From the NCBI RefSeq assembly GCF_003143855.1, contig NZ_QFRK01000005.1, positions 172,897 through 236,896 of the forward strand: 64,000 bases of DNA, given 5' to 3'. This stretch comes from Streptomyces sp. NWU339. GTDB taxonomy: Bacteria; Actinomycetota; Actinomycetes; Streptomycetales; Streptomycetaceae. Below, one piece after another: positions 63,541 to 64,000 of the stretch; the stretch's first letter is position 1; the number at the start of each line of letters is the position of its first letter. The position numbers were made by a program, and so were the translations under genes. The notes under the pieces are model-generated. The model was not told the origin of the DNA. It ran no database searches and saw nothing but the letters and a program-made list of their open reading frames with translations.

Positions 63541-63575
63541 GCCGCACTCTTCGCCCTCCGGAAGGAATGCCAGCC

Positions 63576-64000
63576 ATGGCCATGGACGTCATCTCCGTCA
63601 TCCGCACCAAGCGGGACCGCGGCGAGCTCAGCGACGAGCAGATCGACTGGGTCATCGACGCGTACACCCGCGGGGAGGTGGCCGACGAGCAGATGTCGGC
63701 CCTCGCGATGGCGATCCTGCTCAACGGCATGAACCGGGCCGAGATCGCCCGCTGGACGGCCGCGATGATCGCCTCCGGCGAGCGCATGGACTTCTCCTCG
63801 CTGTCCCGCCCCACCACCGACAAGCACTCCACCGGCGGCGTCGGCGACAAGATCACCCTGCCGCTGGCCCCGCTGGTCGCGGCCTGCGGTGCCGCCGTCC
63901 CCCAGCTCTCCGGCAGGGGCCTCGGTCACACCGGCGGCACCCTGGACAAGCTGGAGGCGATCCCGGGCTGGCGCGCACTGCTGTCCAACGACGAGATGCT
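63576..64000 (+). CDS. deoA: Thymidine phosphorylase, N-terminal part
   Basis: The gene runs off the window; 141 residues are visible. It shows the pyrimidine-nucleoside phosphorylase signature DKHSTGGVGDKITLPL and SGRGLGHTGGTLDKLE, preceded by VIRTKRDRGELSDEQIDWVI and AILLNGMNRAEIARWTAAM. The enzyme splits thymidine or deoxyuridine with phosphate, next step after cytidine deaminase. ATG 63576 has GAAGGA nine bases upstream; ATG 63582 is an alternative. Confidence 0.95.
   Translation, partial: MAMDVISVIRTKRDRGELSDEQIDWVIDAYTRGEVADEQMSALAMAILLNGMNRAEIARWTAAMIASGERMDFSSLSRPTTDKHSTGGVGDKITLPLAPLVAACGAAVPQLSGRGLGHTGGTLDKLEAIPGWRALLSNDEM

Overview
The window (about 72% G+C, third-codon-position GC bias, frequent GTG/TTG starts, many ATGA/GTGA stop-start overlaps, mycothiol-dependent detoxification, two-gene HicBA, Bmp-type nucleoside importer) is chromosomal DNA of a Streptomyces. 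From memory, gene order matches the S. coelicolor SCO483x-SCO489x core region; no database was consulted.

Layout. 1-565: tail of a glutathionylspermidine-synthase-like ATP-grasp gene. 731-2312: a ZTP (pfl) riboswitch in front of glyA. 2386-4747 (minus): a secreted/membrane protein and an ECF sigma/anti-sigma pair. 4837-7562: trpS, a 2'-5' RNA ligase-like gene and a YihY membrane protein. 7510-13402: D,D-carboxypeptidase, SCO4848-family membrane protein, membrane metallophosphoesterase, TetR regulator, VOC protein and a TM2-DUF2752-TM2 cluster. 13522-16943 (minus): sdhCDAB. 17182-24899: a catalytically degenerate UraD-like protein, a GH20 hexosaminidase, four small unknown genes and a PGRP-type amidase with FG-GAP repeats. 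25177-29194: two paralogous ECF sigma plus membrane-partner modules in tandem. 29408-33560: L,D-transpeptidase lipoprotein, a methylmalonyl-CoA-mutase-type large subunit, a Uma2 protein and a LysE exporter.

33604-50535 is the most distinctive part: a ~17 kb cell-surface glycan locus built on a nonulosonic (sialic-acid-like) sugar. A plus-strand unit encodes a DUF6716-type transferase, a CMP-nonulosonate synthetase fused to a HAD phosphatase, a NeuB-type synthase without its SAF domain and a bacterial-sialyltransferase-like protein. A divergent minus-strand unit encodes two duplicated pairs of GT2 plus polysialyltransferase-like (POLYST) enzymes, a protein carrying GT29 sialylmotif-like sequences, a GT8-like/TPR/pyruvyl-transferase fusion with a lost DxD, two membrane acyltransferases and a methyltransferase. 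No NeuC-type epimerase or NeuD acetyltransferase is present in the locus, which fits a Kdn-type polymer (teichulosonic acid of the Streptomyces wall) better than Neu5Ac; this is inference.

50632-54542: a LuxR regulator with a kinase-ATPase-like core, S-hydroxymethylmycothiol dehydrogenase plus metallo-hydrolase, and a hicBA toxin-antitoxin pair. 55015-64000: an M20 amidohydrolase, then a nucleoside salvage region: two tandem Bmp-family lipoproteins, each with the same 20-bp upstream box and a strong terminator, an ABC ATPase (possibly starting at AUC), two permeases, cytidine deaminase and the 5' part of thymidine phosphorylase. The upstream box is an imperfect form of a 12-bp palindrome found in front of the ABC genes, suggesting a shared regulator.
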